Shown: positions 45,291-54,161 of the stretch, one piece after another | Numbering within the stretch: position 1 is the stretch's first letter | Layout: every line of letters begins with the position of its first letter | From: Salegentibacter tibetensis | GTDB lineage: Bacteria > Bacteroidota > Bacteroidia > Flavobacteriales > Flavobacteriaceae | Length of the DNA: 64,000 bases | Direction: 5' to 3' | NCBI RefSeq assembly: GCF_020164485.1 | Contig: NZ_JAIQZA010000001.1 | Coordinates: forward strand, 124,001 to 188,000 | Program-made: the position numbers and the translations under genes | The notes under the pieces: generated by a model | What the model saw: only the letters and a program-made list of their open reading frames with translations | Told to the model about the DNA's origin: nothing | Database searches by the model: none

Positions 45291-45320
45291 TGGTTTGATT
45301 ATTTTATAGAAATTTAACCG

Positions 45321-45328
45321 CAAAAATA
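45321..45328 (-). promoter_or_regulatory. -7 box of the sdh operon promoter
   Basis: TATTTTTG on the minus strand, giving a leader of about 25 bases to the ATG at 45290 and ruling out a start at 45323. Confidence 0.5.
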
Positions 45329-45567
45329 CATCTCAAAAGAGTTACTCACAAACTTTGAGATGTATTTTACCCGCTATTTAGAACTAATACAAAGAAGTTT
45401 AATAATTGTTGAATTGATTTTTTAAGAAATTCAGGTATAAGCTTCGAAAACGTATTCAAATTGATATTTATCACTAGTTCCCCGATTTTGCAAAAAGTTA
45501 ACGGGAAGTAAGCCAGCTTTTTAGTAATTTCAGGGGATAGAATTTCATCACTAATTCATAAGTTTTA

Positions 45568-46509
45568 ATGGCTTTTATAGACTACTACAAATTACTGGAA
45601 TTAGACAAATCTGCCAGCCAGGCCGATATTAAGAAGGCCTACAGAAAACTGGCCAGAAAAAATCATCCAGACCTTAACCCAAACGACAAAGAGGCGCAGC
45701 TCAGGTTTCAGCAAATAAATGAAGCAAACGAGGTATTAAGCGATCCTGAAAAACGAAAAAAATACGATCAATACGGAAAAGACTGGGAACACGCTGATGC
45801 ATACGAAGAGGCAAGAAAGCAGCACCAAACATCGGGCAGCAGAGCTTATTCTGGTGGCCACCAAGGCTCCGGGTTTGGTGGTGGCCAGGGTGGATACTCC
45901 TATTCAGGAAATTTTGAAAATGATACTTTTTCCGATTTTTTTGAGGAAATGTTTGGCGGCAACGCAAGGGCTCAAGGTTCCGGTCGCGGACAACATTTTA
46001 AAGGTCAGGATTTTAATGCTCAACTACAGCTAAACCTAAGCGATGTTTACAGCAGTCACAAACAAACTCTTACAGTAAACGGAAAAAATATTCGACTTAC
46101 TATTCCTGCAGGAGTTGAAAACGGACAAACCATTAAAATTAAAGGCCACGGAGGGCCTGGCGTTCAGGGTGGACCCAAAGGCGATCTTTATATCACTTTT
46201 AATATTATAAACAACACAAAATTCAAAAGAGAAAAAGAGAATTTGTTTGCCAATATTGAGATCGATCTATACACCGCTTTACTCGGCGGGGAAATCACCG
46301 CAGACACTTTTAGCGGAAAAGTGAAACTAAATGTAAAACCCGAAACCCAACCCGGAACTCAAGTGAAATTAAAAGGCAAGGGTTTCCCGAAATACAAAAA
46401 GGAAGGCCAGTTTGGAGATTTAATCATAACCTATAATATTAAAATGCCCACCAACCTAAGCGCCCGGGAAAAAGAACTGTTTAAAGAACTTCAAAAATTA
46501 GGCTCATGA
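45568..46509 (+). CDS. cbpA: J-domain co-chaperone of the CbpA type
   Basis: A 313-residue Hsp40. J domain at residues 1-70 (YKLLELDKSASQADIKKAYR, HPD in KNHPDLNPND), then a Gly-rich linker (GSGFGGGQGGYSYSGNFEND), then the two C-terminal substrate-binding domains. The zinc finger of DnaJ is absent, so it is the CbpA class that works with DnaK and often binds the nucleoid. It overlaps the next gene (CbpM) by 4 bases, fitting the CbpA-CbpM pair. Confidence 0.95.
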   Translation: MAFIDYYKLLELDKSASQADIKKAYRKLARKNHPDLNPNDKEAQLRFQQINEANEVLSDPEKRKKYDQYGKDWEHADAYEEARKQHQTSGSRAYSGGHQGSGFGGGQGGYSYSGNFENDTFSDFFEEMFGGNARAQGSGRGQHFKGQDFNAQLQLNLSDVYSSHKQTLTVNGKNIRLTIPAGVENGQTIKIKGHGGPGVQGGPKGDLYITFNIINNTKFKREKENLFANIEIDLYTALLGGEITADTFSGKVKLNVKPETQPGTQVKLKGKGFPKYKKEGQFGDLIITYNIKMPTNLSAREKELFKELQKLGS

Positions 46510-46796
46510 ATTTAGAAGATTTAATCCCCACCGATGAGATTTGCACCCGGTATAAGGTTGAACGTACTTTTGTTAGCTCACTCTACGAAAGTGGTTTAAT
46601 TGAAATCATTACAGTAGAAGAGACCCAATATGTGCATTGCGATGAAATTTCAGAATTTGAAAGGTTATGGCGGTTGCATTATGACCTTGATATAAATTTA
46701 GAAGGCCTGGAAGCAATTCAGCACTTACTGGAACAGGTGAAGAAATTGCAAAAGCAAAACCTACGGCTTAAAAACCGGTTGGGATTATATGAGTAA
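46506..46796 (+). CDS. cbpM: Chaperone modulator CbpM
   Basis: A 96-residue MerR-type winged-helix-like protein (LIPTDEICTRYKVERTFVSS then LYESGLIEIITVEET) with a C-terminal coiled coil (LLEQVKKLQKQNLRLKNRLG). In the CbpM family this binds the J domain of CbpA and blocks DnaK stimulation. Its start overlaps the cbpA stop by 4 bases (ATGA), indicating translational coupling. Confidence 0.9.
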   Translation: MNLEDLIPTDEICTRYKVERTFVSSLYESGLIEIITVEETQYVHCDEISEFERLWRLHYDLDINLEGLEAIQHLLEQVKKLQKQNLRLKNRLGLYE

Positions 46797-46884
46797 GCCG
46801 GGAACTTTTTACTCTGTTAGATATTGATAACTTTGCAGGCACAACTATAAAAACCAGAGATACTGTTCCCAATAGTCATGTTTT

Positions 46885-46962
46885 CGTCAAGCTGAACTTG
46901 TTTCAGCTTCTAACTTGTTCTGATTCTCACAAACTTAGATCCTGAAACAAGTTCAGGATGAC
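46885..46962. repeat. Paired palindromic repeat, copy 3
   Basis: CGTCAAGCTGAACTTGTTTC half-unit and its inverse CTTAGATCCTGAAACAAGTT ending CAGGATGACG. Followed at 46980 by AAGACAGCCTCTTTT, like the right end of the 3198-3643 element. It lies in the gap upstream of the aminopeptidase gene and its last bases contain an unused ATG (46958). Confidence 0.75.
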
Positions 46963-47005
46963 GCCTTCAATTACTTTTAAGACAGCCTCTTTTATAAATA
47001 ACAAT

Positions 47006-48298
47006 ATGAGATACGATCAAATAGACAGTAAATTATTTATAAAAAATCGCAAAAGTTTTATGGCCGGGATGAAAGCCAACAGCCTTGCGGTTTTTAATGC
47101 CAACGATATTTTCCCGATTGGCGCAGACAGCACGATGCCTTTTCAGCAAAATCGCGATCTTTTTTATTTAAGTGGCGTGGACCAGGAAGAAGCGATTTTA
47201 GTACTTTTCCCCGATGCCCCAAAACCCGAACATCGTGAGATTTTATTTCTTACAGAAACCAATCCGCATATTGCAGTTTGGGAAGGCGCAAAATTGGATA
47301 AGGAAAAAGCACTGAAAGTTAGTGGTATAGATACGGTTTACTGGCTTCAGGATTTTGAAAAGATTTTCTTTGAAGTCATGTCCCAGTGCGAAACGGTGTA
47401 TTTTAACACCAACGAGCATTATCGCGCAAATGTACAGACAGAAACCCGCGATGACCGATTTATAAAATGGTGTAAAGAGAAATATCCGGCGCATCAGGTA
47501 GCAAAAAGCAATCCTATTTTGCAACGCTTACGTTCGGTGAAAGACCCGATTGAACTGGATTTGATGCAAAAAGCCTGTGATATTACCGAAAAAGCTTTCC
47601 GCAGAGCTTTAAAATTCACAAAACCCGGAGTTTGGGAGCACGAAATTGAAGCCGAATACTGGCACGAAATGATAAGAAATCGTAGTCGTGGGTTTTCCTA
47701 TACGCCAATTATTGCTAGCGGAAACAACGCAAATGTGCTGCATTACACCGAGAATAATCAGCAATGCAAAGAAGGAGAACTAATCCTTATAGATACCGGA
47801 GCTGAATACGCCAATTATTCCAGCGATATGACCAGGACAATTCCGGTTTCAGGAAAATTCTCCGATCGCCAGAAGCAGATTTATAACACTGTAAACAAGG
47901 TTAAAAAAGAAGCTACAAAATGGCTGATTCCCGGAACGATTTGGGCAGAATATCATAAAGAGGTCGGTAAATTAATGACTTCAGAACTATTGGATTTAGG
48001 GCTACTCGACAAAGCCGATGTTCAAAATGAGGATCCTAAATGGCCGGCTTATAAAAAATATTTTATGCACGGTACCGCGCATAATATTGGTTTAGACACT
48101 CACGATTACGGGATTTTAACCGAACCCATGAAACCCAACCAGGTTTTCACTGTAGAACCGGGAATTTATTTACCCGATGAAGGCTTCGGAATTCGTTTGG
48201 AAGACGATGTGGTAATTCAGAAAGAAGGCGAGCCTTTTAACCTGATGCGAAATATCCCGATTGAAGTTGAGGAGATTGAGGAAATTATGAATTCTTAG
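47006..48298 (+). CDS. pepP: Xaa-Pro aminopeptidase (aminopeptidase P, M24B)
   Basis: A 430-residue metalloprotease that removes an N-terminal residue before proline. N-terminal creatinase-like domain (about 1-170), then the pita-bread catalytic domain with dimetal ligands in LILIDTGAEYANYSSDMTRT (two Asp), HGTAHNIGLDTHD (His), FTVEPGIYLP (Glu) and GIRLEDDVVI (Glu). Start set at 47006 (MRYDQIDSKL): the earlier ATG at 46958 lies inside an intergenic repeat and would add an unrelated 16-residue extension. Monocistronic; terminator downstream. Confidence 0.95.
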   Translation: MRYDQIDSKLFIKNRKSFMAGMKANSLAVFNANDIFPIGADSTMPFQQNRDLFYLSGVDQEEAILVLFPDAPKPEHREILFLTETNPHIAVWEGAKLDKEKALKVSGIDTVYWLQDFEKIFFEVMSQCETVYFNTNEHYRANVQTETRDDRFIKWCKEKYPAHQVAKSNPILQRLRSVKDPIELDLMQKACDITEKAFRRALKFTKPGVWEHEIEAEYWHEMIRNRSRGFSYTPIIASGNNANVLHYTENNQQCKEGELILIDTGAEYANYSSDMTRTIPVSGKFSDRQKQIYNTVNKVKKEATKWLIPGTIWAEYHKEVGKLMTSELLDLGLLDKADVQNEDPKWPAYKKYFMHGTAHNIGLDTHDYGILTEPMKPNQVFTVEPGIYLPDEGFGIRLEDDVVIQKEGEPFNLMRNIPIEVEEIEEIMNS

Positions 48299-48314
48299 TT
48301 TTCAAAACTTTGAA

Positions 48315-48432
48315 CGTCATTGCGAGCGACCTTAGGGAGCGCGGCAATCTTTTGTTTGAAAATGGATTTTCTTAAAAGTTGTTATATTTTTATGAAGAGA
48401 TTGCTTCAGTCGTTTCCTCCTTCGCAATGACG
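48315..48432. repeat. CGTCATTGCGAG-type paired inverted repeat
   Basis: Starts CGTCATTGCGAGCGACCTTA and ends with its inverse CTTCGCAATGACG; AATCT and AGATT appear inside in opposite orientation. A second palindrome type, different from the CTGAA/TTCAG family, of a sort common across Bacteroidota. Confidence 0.65.
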
Positions 48433-48469
48433 CTTTTCAGTAGAACTATTCCAACAAGTCATTAAAACT

Positions 48470-48506
48470 AAAGCCACGAATTTTTAAAAAGATTCGTGGC
48501 TTTTTG
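48470..48506 (+). terminator. Terminator after aminopeptidase P
   Basis: AAGCCACGAAT (48471-48481) / ATTCGTGGCTT (48492-48502), 11-bp perfect stem, A-rich before and T-rich after. Confidence 0.9.
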
Positions 48507-48520
48507 TATTTTAAAAGCCA

Positions 48521-49291
48521 ATGAAAGTAACCTACAAAAACACACTTATCTCATTTACCAGCCAGGGTACCGGAAATCCATTAGTCCTACTCCACGGATT
48601 TTTAGAATCAAAAGAAATATGGAAGGATTTCGCTGAAGAACTTTCCATAAACCGACAGGTAATCTGCATAGACCTTCCCGGCCACGGAGAATCGGGGAAT
48701 ATCTCTGAAATTCACACGATGACAGATATGGCCGAAGCGGTGAAGTATATTTTAGATGAACTCAATATTAAAAAAGCTTCTTTTGTAGGTCATTCCATGG
48801 GTGGCTATGTGAGTTTGGAATTCCAAAATATTTTTCCTACAATATGCCATAGCTTGGTGTTGGTAAATTCTACCCCGCAGGCAGATTCTGAAGAACGCAA
48901 AGCCAATCGCGATCGTGCGGCTGCTTTAGTTCTTAAAAACAAAAGGGCTTTTGTGAGTATGGCCATCTCAAATTTGTTAACGCCGGAAAACAATAAGGTC
49001 TTCAAATCTCAAATTGAAGAATTAAAGAACCGGGCCCTGGAGTTTTCTACTGAGGGAATCTACGCCGCTATCAAGGGTATGAAAATTCGTACAGATCATA
49101 CCGGGCTTTTTGCAAAATTTAAAGGACAAAAAATTATTGTGGCCGGAAAACAGGATCCTGTTTTAGACTTTAATACAATTAAAATCATAGCTCTACGCTG
49201 TGGCAGTGAGTTTAAAAGTCTTCCAGACGGGCATTTATCCTTTATGGAAAACACAAAAGAATTCCAAAAAATTTTGCGTTTTGTCGATTAA
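48521..49291 (+). CDS. Alpha/beta-fold hydrolase
   Basis: A 256-residue serine hydrolase-like protein: HG in LVLLHGFLESKEIWKDFAEE (oxyanion region), nucleophile elbow GHSMGG (about residues 88-93, Ser-90), Asp in AGKQDPVLDF and the catalytic His in DGHLSFME. Active-site layout fits esterases of the carboxylesterase/acyl-transferase group; the exact substrate is not known. No signal peptide. Single gene. Confidence 0.88.
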   Translation: MKVTYKNTLISFTSQGTGNPLVLLHGFLESKEIWKDFAEELSINRQVICIDLPGHGESGNISEIHTMTDMAEAVKYILDELNIKKASFVGHSMGGYVSLEFQNIFPTICHSLVLVNSTPQADSEERKANRDRAAALVLKNKRAFVSMAISNLLTPENNKVFKSQIEELKNRALEFSTEGIYAAIKGMKIRTDHTGLFAKFKGQKIIVAGKQDPVLDFNTIKIIALRCGSEFKSLPDGHLSFMENTKEFQKILRFVD

Positions 49292-49365
49292 TTTTAACTT
49301 TTTATCGAAAGTTTAACTTTTTTTTTTATACTTTAGACTTTCAGAAACAAGAAAATCAAGCTCTT

Positions 49366-49617
49366 ATGAAAAAAAGAAACCCTACTTTATTTTCGTTCGG
49401 AAAGGTTTTTTGCAGCATTTTTGGACATAAACTACGCGTTTCAAAAAATGTTACAGATCACGTACACGAATACAAATGCGAGAAATGCGGAATGGAAATG
49501 ACCGATACCGCAAATGGTTTTTTGGCCCGCTTAACCCCTAAATTTAGAGAAACCAACGATTACATTTCTAAAATCCATAAAAAAAGAAAGCGCAAACATT
49601 TCGCCCAGGCTTCTTAG
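49366..49617 (+). CDS. Small basic protein with one CxxC zinc-like motif
   Basis: An 83-residue basic protein. It has CSIFGHKL (an early Cys/His pair) and EYKCEKCGME (CxxC) which could bind a zinc, then a Lys-rich C-terminus (SKIHKKRKRKHFAQAS). The pattern suggests binding to nucleic acid or another protein, but no family name can be given. The gene has its own short leader after a T-rich stretch. Confidence 0.65.
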   Translation: MKKRNPTLFSFGKVFCSIFGHKLRVSKNVTDHVHEYKCEKCGMEMTDTANGFLARLTPKFRETNDYISKIHKKRKRKHFAQAS

Positions 49618-49648
49618 TTTTTATCTATGAATGAATTTTTCAGAAAAT

Positions 49649-50722
49649 TTATTCCTTTTTTTCAGAATTATCACTTTTATCTTCCATAGAATTCCAGCCA
49701 CGGGCAATTAGTGGTAGTTTTTGATTGGCACGGGTTATTAGATGCATCCCTTCTTTTTCCTCTGTCATATGACCAATAACGCTTAAATTAGGATTTGCTT
49801 TTATTTTATCATAATCCTTCTGGGAAATGGTGAAAAGCAATTCATAATCTTCGCCGCCGCTTAATGCGATGGTGGTACTATCTATATCAAACTCCTCACA
49901 TACGGAAATCACAGCAGGATCTAACGGGATTTTCTCTTCGAATAAATTTGCACCAACCTGGGAGTTTTTACATAAATGGATAATTTCAGAAGAAAGTCCG
50001 TCACTAATATCTATCATAGAAGTTGGCTTTACACCAAGTTCTTTCAATAATGGCGCAATGTCTTTTCGGGCTTCAGGCTTTAATTGCCTTTCAATTAAAT
50101 AAGTATAAGAATCAAGATCTGGTTGCGCGTTAGGATTAGCTTTAAAAACCTCTTTTTCACGTTCCAAAATTTGCAAGCCCATATAGGCCGCACCAATATC
50201 ACCGGTAACAACTAAAAGATCGTTCGGTTTTGCGCCGCTTCGATATACTATATCTTCCTTTTCAGCTATTCCAATCGCGGTAATACTTATTAATAATCCC
50301 GAGGTTGAAGAAGTGGTATCACCGCCAACAACATCGATATTATATAATTTTGCAGCCAAATCGATTCCAGAATATAATTCTTCCAAAGCTTCTACGGGAA
50401 AACGATTAGAAGCAGCAATAGAAACCGTGATTTGGGTGGCCTTCGCATTCATCGCATAAACATCAGATAAATTCACCATTACCGCTTTATAACCCAGATG
50501 TTTCAGCGGCATATAAGCCAGGTCAAAATGCACTCCTTCAACCAAAAGATCGGTGGTAACCACGGTGTGCAGTTTGTCAAAATTCAATACCGCAGCATCG
50601 TCTCCAATTGCTTTTACTGTGGAAGAAAGTTTGGGTTCAAAACCTTTGGTGAGGTGATCTATTAATCCAAATTCACCTAATTCTGAAAGGTTTGTGCGCA
50701 TATCCTGACTATCTTGAAACAT
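49649..50722 (-). CDS. thiL: Thiamine-phosphate kinase
   Basis: Last step of thiamine diphosphate synthesis: ATP + thiamine phosphate gives TPP. A 357-residue AIRS/PurM-fold kinase. Visible: GEFGLIDHLTKGFE, the metal and substrate binding IGDDAAVL and TTDLLVEGVHF, VNLSDVYAMNAKATQI, GGDTTSS, VTGDIGAAYMGLQIL, and SMIDISDGLSSEIIHL. Monocistronic; no THI-box seen upstream. Start could be Met-8 (50701), but the longer form is kept. Confidence 0.95.
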   Translation of the reverse strand: MFQDSQDMRTNLSELGEFGLIDHLTKGFEPKLSSTVKAIGDDAAVLNFDKLHTVVTTDLLVEGVHFDLAYMPLKHLGYKAVMVNLSDVYAMNAKATQITVSIAASNRFPVEALEELYSGIDLAAKLYNIDVVGGDTTSSTSGLLISITAIGIAEKEDIVYRSGAKPNDLLVVTGDIGAAYMGLQILEREKEVFKANPNAQPDLDSYTYLIERQLKPEARKDIAPLLKELGVKPTSMIDISDGLSSEIIHLCKNSQVGANLFEEKIPLDPAVISVCEEFDIDSTTIALSGGEDYELLFTISQKDYDKIKANPNLSVIGHMTEEKEGMHLITRANQKLPLIARGWNSMEDKSDNSEKKE

Positions 50723-50956
50723 AACTTATCATTTTAATTTGCAAAATAACTGAATATTATTCAACTGCCCTTATAAAGATAGACATAGATTAAAAAACGG
50801 TGCCTATTGATTTAACAAACAGAAACAAAATAATACAAAACTGGTTAATTTACAGATATTTATAAGTTTTAAAATAGTTGAAATAGTAATTGGCAGGGCT
50901 TATCAACTCATTCTTAAAACATATACCGCCTCTATGGTAAACCGCTTGTTTTGTAG

Positions 50957-50964
50957 TATATTTG
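50957..50964 (+). promoter_or_regulatory. -7 box of the SUF operon promoter
   Basis: TATATTTG, 29 bases before the ATG at 50994. It places the ATG at 50934 upstream of the transcript, so the shorter A-type carrier start is chosen. Confidence 0.55.
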
Positions 50965-50993
50965 TAACCAATTTAGAATTAATCTTTTTAGCT

Positions 50994-51323
50994 ATGATAA
51001 AAGTAAGCGAAAGCGCTAAAAAAAAGATTGCCGCACTTATGAGCGAAGAGGGTTTTGACAATTTGCAAGACTTTGTTCGAGTGGGTGTGAAAAGCGGAGG
51101 CTGTTCTGGTTTGTCTTATGAATTGAATTTTGACAAAGCAAAAGCCGAAGACGACAAACTTTTTGAAGACAACGAAATAAAGATAGTAGTAGATAAACGC
51201 AGCGTTTTATACCTGGCCGGAACTGTTTTAGAATTCTCTGGCGGCTTAAACGGCAAAGGATTTGTATTTAACAATCCCAACGCCCAAAGAACCTGTGGAT
51301 GCGGAGAAAGTTTTTCTCTGTAG
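50994..51323 (+). CDS. A-type Fe-S carrier (HesB/IscA/SufA family)
   Basis: A 109-residue carrier that passes Fe-S clusters to targets. Three conserved cysteines are present: VKSGGCSGLSYELNF and the C-terminal RTCGCGESF. The start MIKVSESAKKKIA is the usual N-terminus; the longer form from 50934 would add a strange 20-residue leader from upstream of the promoter. First gene of the SUF cluster, 89 bases before sufB. Whether it is SufA- or IscA-type cannot be decided from sequence. Confidence 0.92.
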   Translation: MIKVSESAKKKIAALMSEEGFDNLQDFVRVGVKSGGCSGLSYELNFDKAKAEDDKLFEDNEIKIVVDKRSVLYLAGTVLEFSGGLNGKGFVFNNPNAQRTCGCGESFSL

Positions 51324-51412
51324 AATTTGGTTTAAGGTTTAAAATTTGAAGGCAGAAACTAAGCTTTGAGTTTTCAACCTGTGAACCTTGAATAATTTTA
51401 GAAAAAATTGAG

Positions 51413-52858
51413 ATGGCATATACTGAAGATGACTTAAAAAAAGAGCTCGAAACTAAAGAATATGAGTATGGGTTTTATACCGATATTGAATCGGATACAT
51501 TTCCCGTGGGATTAAATGAAGATATTGTTAGAGCGATCTCTAAAAAGAAAGAAGAACCCGAATGGATGACCGAATGGCGATTGGAAGCATATCGCCATTG
51601 GGAAACTATGAAAGAGCCGGAATGGGCCAATGTACATTACGAAAAGCCTAATTTTCAGAACATTTCTTACTATTCGGCCCCCAACAAAAAACCGAAATAT
51701 GATAGTTTAGATGAAGTAGATCCGGAATTGTTGGATACCTTCAAAAAGCTGGGTATTTCTGTAGATGAGCAGAAAAAACTTGCCGGCGTTGCCGTAGATA
51801 TCGTTATGGACTCTGTTTCGGTAACCACTACATTCAAGAAAACTTTAGCTGAAAAAGGAATTATTTTCTGTTCTATTTCTGAAGCAATAAGGGAACATCC
51901 TGAGCTTGTAAAGAAATATATTGGCTCGGTAGTCCCTAAAACGGACAATTTCTATGCGGCATTAAATTCCGCAGTATTTAGTGATGGTTCATTTTGCTAC
52001 ATTCCAAAAGGCGTAAGATGCCCAATGGAACTTTCAACTTATTTTAGAATTAACCAGGCCGGCACCGGGCAATTTGAGCGGACGCTTGTTGTTGCAGAGC
52101 CGGGAAGTTATGTAAGCTATCTTGAAGGTTGTACAGCACCAACCCGTGATGAAAATCAATTGCACGCGGCGGTTGTAGAATTGGTTGCAATGGACGACGC
52201 CGAAATTAAATACAGTACCGTACAAAACTGGTTTCCGGGAAGTAAGGAAGGTAAAGGCGGAGTTTACAACTTCGTAACTAAACGTGGAATTTGCGAAAAA
52301 GGAGCGAAGATTTCCTGGACGCAGGTTGAAACCGGATCGGCAGTAACCTGGAAATATCCTTCCTGTATCTTAAAAGGAGATAATTCAATCGGAGAATTTT
52401 ATTCCATCGCGGTTACCAACAATCACCAGCAGGCAGATACCGGTACAAAAATGGTCCACCTTGGCAAAAACACCAAAAGTACCATTATCTCCAAAGGAAT
52501 CTCGGCAGGACAATCGCAAAACTCTTACCGGGGATTAGTACAGATAAATGGAAGAGCACAAAATGCCCGTAACTTTTCGCAATGTGATTCCCTTTTAATG
52601 GGGAATAAATGTGGTGCGCATACCTTCCCATATATTGAAGTTAAAAACAAAACCGGCCAGGTAGAACACGAGGCTACCACCAGTAAAATTGGGGAAGACC
52701 AGATTTTTTACTGTAACCAGCGTGGTATTGATACCGAAAAAGCTATCGCCCTTATTGTAAATGGGTTTAGCAAAGAAGTGTTGAACAAATTACCTATGGA
52801 GTTTGCTGTGGAAGCACAAAAACTATTAGAAATTTCCCTTGAAGGATCTGTGGGATAA
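51413..52858 (+). CDS. sufB: Fe-S cluster assembly scaffold SufB
   Basis: A 481-residue scaffold that builds the cluster with SufC and SufD. The beta-helix core has [53 protein letters not shown] and the C-terminal end [20 protein letters not shown]. Length fits the family. First of the large SUF proteins in the operon; a small lipoprotein gene follows before sufC. Confidence 0.97.
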   Translation: MAYTEDDLKKELETKEYEYGFYTDIESDTFPVGLNEDIVRAISKKKEEPEWMTEWRLEAYRHWETMKEPEWANVHYEKPNFQNISYYSAPNKKPKYDSLDEVDPELLDTFKKLGISVDEQKKLAGVAVDIVMDSVSVTTTFKKTLAEKGIIFCSISEAIREHPELVKKYIGSVVPKTDNFYAALNSAVFSDGSFCYIPKGVRCPMELSTYFRINQAGTGQFERTLVVAEPGSYVSYLEGCTAPTRDENQLHAAVVELVAMDDAEIKYSTVQNWFPGSKEGKGGVYNFVTKRGICEKGAKISWTQVETGSAVTWKYPSCILKGDNSIGEFYSIAVTNNHQQADTGTKMVHLGKNTKSTIISKGISAGQSQNSYRGLVQINGRAQNARNFSQCDSLLMGNKCGAHTFPYIEVKNKTGQVEHEATTSKIGEDQIFYCNQRGIDTEKAIALIVNGFSKEVLNKLPMEFAVEAQKLLEISLEGSVG

Positions 52859-52867
52859 ACAGGGAAA

Positions 52868-53272
52868 ATGAAGATTGAACAAATGAAGAAGTTTTTGCTA
52901 ATCCTTAGCCTTGCCGTTACGGCTTTTTCCTGCCAGGACGAAGGCCGCCAGGATCTTATGAATCAACCTGAAACAGAAAAAATTCCCGATAGCATTCAAA
53001 CGCTGACCGGGGAAATTATCTATGCAGGAGATGCTGCAATTCTAAGGGGAAGCGATTTTGTTTACGGCGTAACCATAGATTCGATGTCTAAAGTACTCGC
53101 CGAACAAATACGTCCATTTCAGAAAGAAGAGTTTGATATGGTTACGGTAAAAGTGAGAGGAAAGATTGTTCCAAACCTCAGACAAATAGGTTGGGACGAG
53201 AATATAGAAATAAGAGAAATTTTAGAAATTCCGGATACTGTAAAGGTTCCGGAACAACAAAAAGAAGAATAA
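52868..53272 (+). CDS. Putative lipoprotein embedded between sufB and sufC
   Basis: A 134-residue protein. MKKFLLILSLAVTAFSCQDE (Met-6 onward, 52883) is a clear lipoprotein signal, and 52883 may be the true start. The mature part (SIQTLTGEIIYAGDAAILRG, then VTVKVRGKIVPNLRQIGWDE) looks like a small beta-rich domain of the NlpE-N or OB-like size. It begins 9 bases after sufB and 42 bases before sufC, so it is cotranscribed, yet it must leave the cytoplasm, which is odd for a cytosolic assembly pathway. Function unknown. Confidence 0.72.
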   Translation: MKIEQMKKFLLILSLAVTAFSCQDEGRQDLMNQPETEKIPDSIQTLTGEIIYAGDAAILRGSDFVYGVTIDSMSKVLAEQIRPFQKEEFDMVTVKVRGKIVPNLRQIGWDENIEIREILEIPDTVKVPEQQKEE

Positions 53273-53279
53273 TAAACCA

Positions 53280-53299
53280 ATCCCGGTTTTAATCGGGAT
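53280..53299 (+). repeat. Hairpin between lipoprotein gene and sufC
   Basis: ATCCCG (53280-53285) / CGGGAT (53294-53299). No T run, so more likely an mRNA processing or stability element than a terminator. Confidence 0.45.
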
Positions 53300-53314
53300 G
53301 CATACATAGAATTT

Positions 53315-54067
53315 ATGCTAAAAGTAAAGAATTTACACGCAACGATAGAAGGTAAGGAAATCCTAAAAGGAATTAATCTTGAAATTAATCCGGGAGAAGT
53401 TCACGCTATTATGGGACCCAACGGTTCAGGAAAAAGCACACTTTCTTCGGTAATTGCCGGGAAAGAAGAATTTGAACAAACTGAAGGAGAAATCCTTTTT
53501 GAAAACACAGAGATTTCAGAAATGGATCCTGAAGAAAGAGCTCATAAAGGCATCTTTCTTTCTTTTCAATATCCGGTGGAAATTCCAGGAGTTTCGGTTA
53601 CCAATTTTATGAAAACCGCGATTAACGCCCATAGAAAAGCCAACGGACTTGAAGATATGCCGGCTAATGAAATGTTGAAAAAGATTCGCGAGAAATCTGA
53701 AAGTTTGGAAATTGACCGTAAATTCCTATCCAGATCTCTAAACGATGGATTTTCAGGAGGAGAGAAGAAAAGAAACGAGATTTTCCAGATGGCTATGTTA
53801 GAGCCAAAATTAGCTATTCTTGATGAAACCGATTCAGGTTTGGATATTGATGCGCTAAAAATTGTTGCCGACGGAGTGAACAAATTAAGAAGCAAAGACA
53901 ATGCGGTATTGCTAATTACTCACTACCAGCGTTTGCTTAATTATATCGTACCAGATGTGGTTCACGTAATGATAGACGGTCAAATTGTGAAATCTGGCGG
54001 AAAAGAACTTGCTCTCGAGCTAGAGGAAAGAGGTTATGAATGGGTAAAAGCTGAAAAAGCAGTTTAA
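53315..54067 (+). CDS. sufC: Fe-S assembly ATPase SufC
   Basis: A 250-residue cytosolic ABC ATPase. Walker A GPNGSGKSTL (about residues 34-43), Q-loop SFQYPVEIPG, signature FSGGEKKRNE, Walker B LAILDETDSGLD, H-loop TH. It binds SufB-SufD and supplies energy for cluster assembly. Length and motifs are normal. Confidence 0.97.
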   Translation: MLKVKNLHATIEGKEILKGINLEINPGEVHAIMGPNGSGKSTLSSVIAGKEEFEQTEGEILFENTEISEMDPEERAHKGIFLSFQYPVEIPGVSVTNFMKTAINAHRKANGLEDMPANEMLKKIREKSESLEIDRKFLSRSLNDGFSGGEKKRNEIFQMAMLEPKLAILDETDSGLDIDALKIVADGVNKLRSKDNAVLLITHYQRLLNYIVPDVVHVMIDGQIVKSGGKELALELEERGYEWVKAEKAV

Positions 54068-54161
54068 AAACTTATTCCGAAAAGAAAGTAAGAAAAGCTA
54101 TTTGGTCTTTTAAAGACTGGCAAAGTTTCCCGCCTACACGGGAAAGACAAAATATAGTATA

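Noticed and set aside
45291-45323. Longer sdhC start
   Set aside because: It overlaps the -7 box of the sdh promoter.
46958-47005. Longer aminopeptidase P start
   Set aside because: The ATG lies inside a palindromic repeat and adds 16 unrelated residues before the family N-terminus.
50934-50993. Longer start of the A-type Fe-S carrier
   Set aside because: It is upstream of the promoter box at 50957-50964 and adds a leader not seen in the family.
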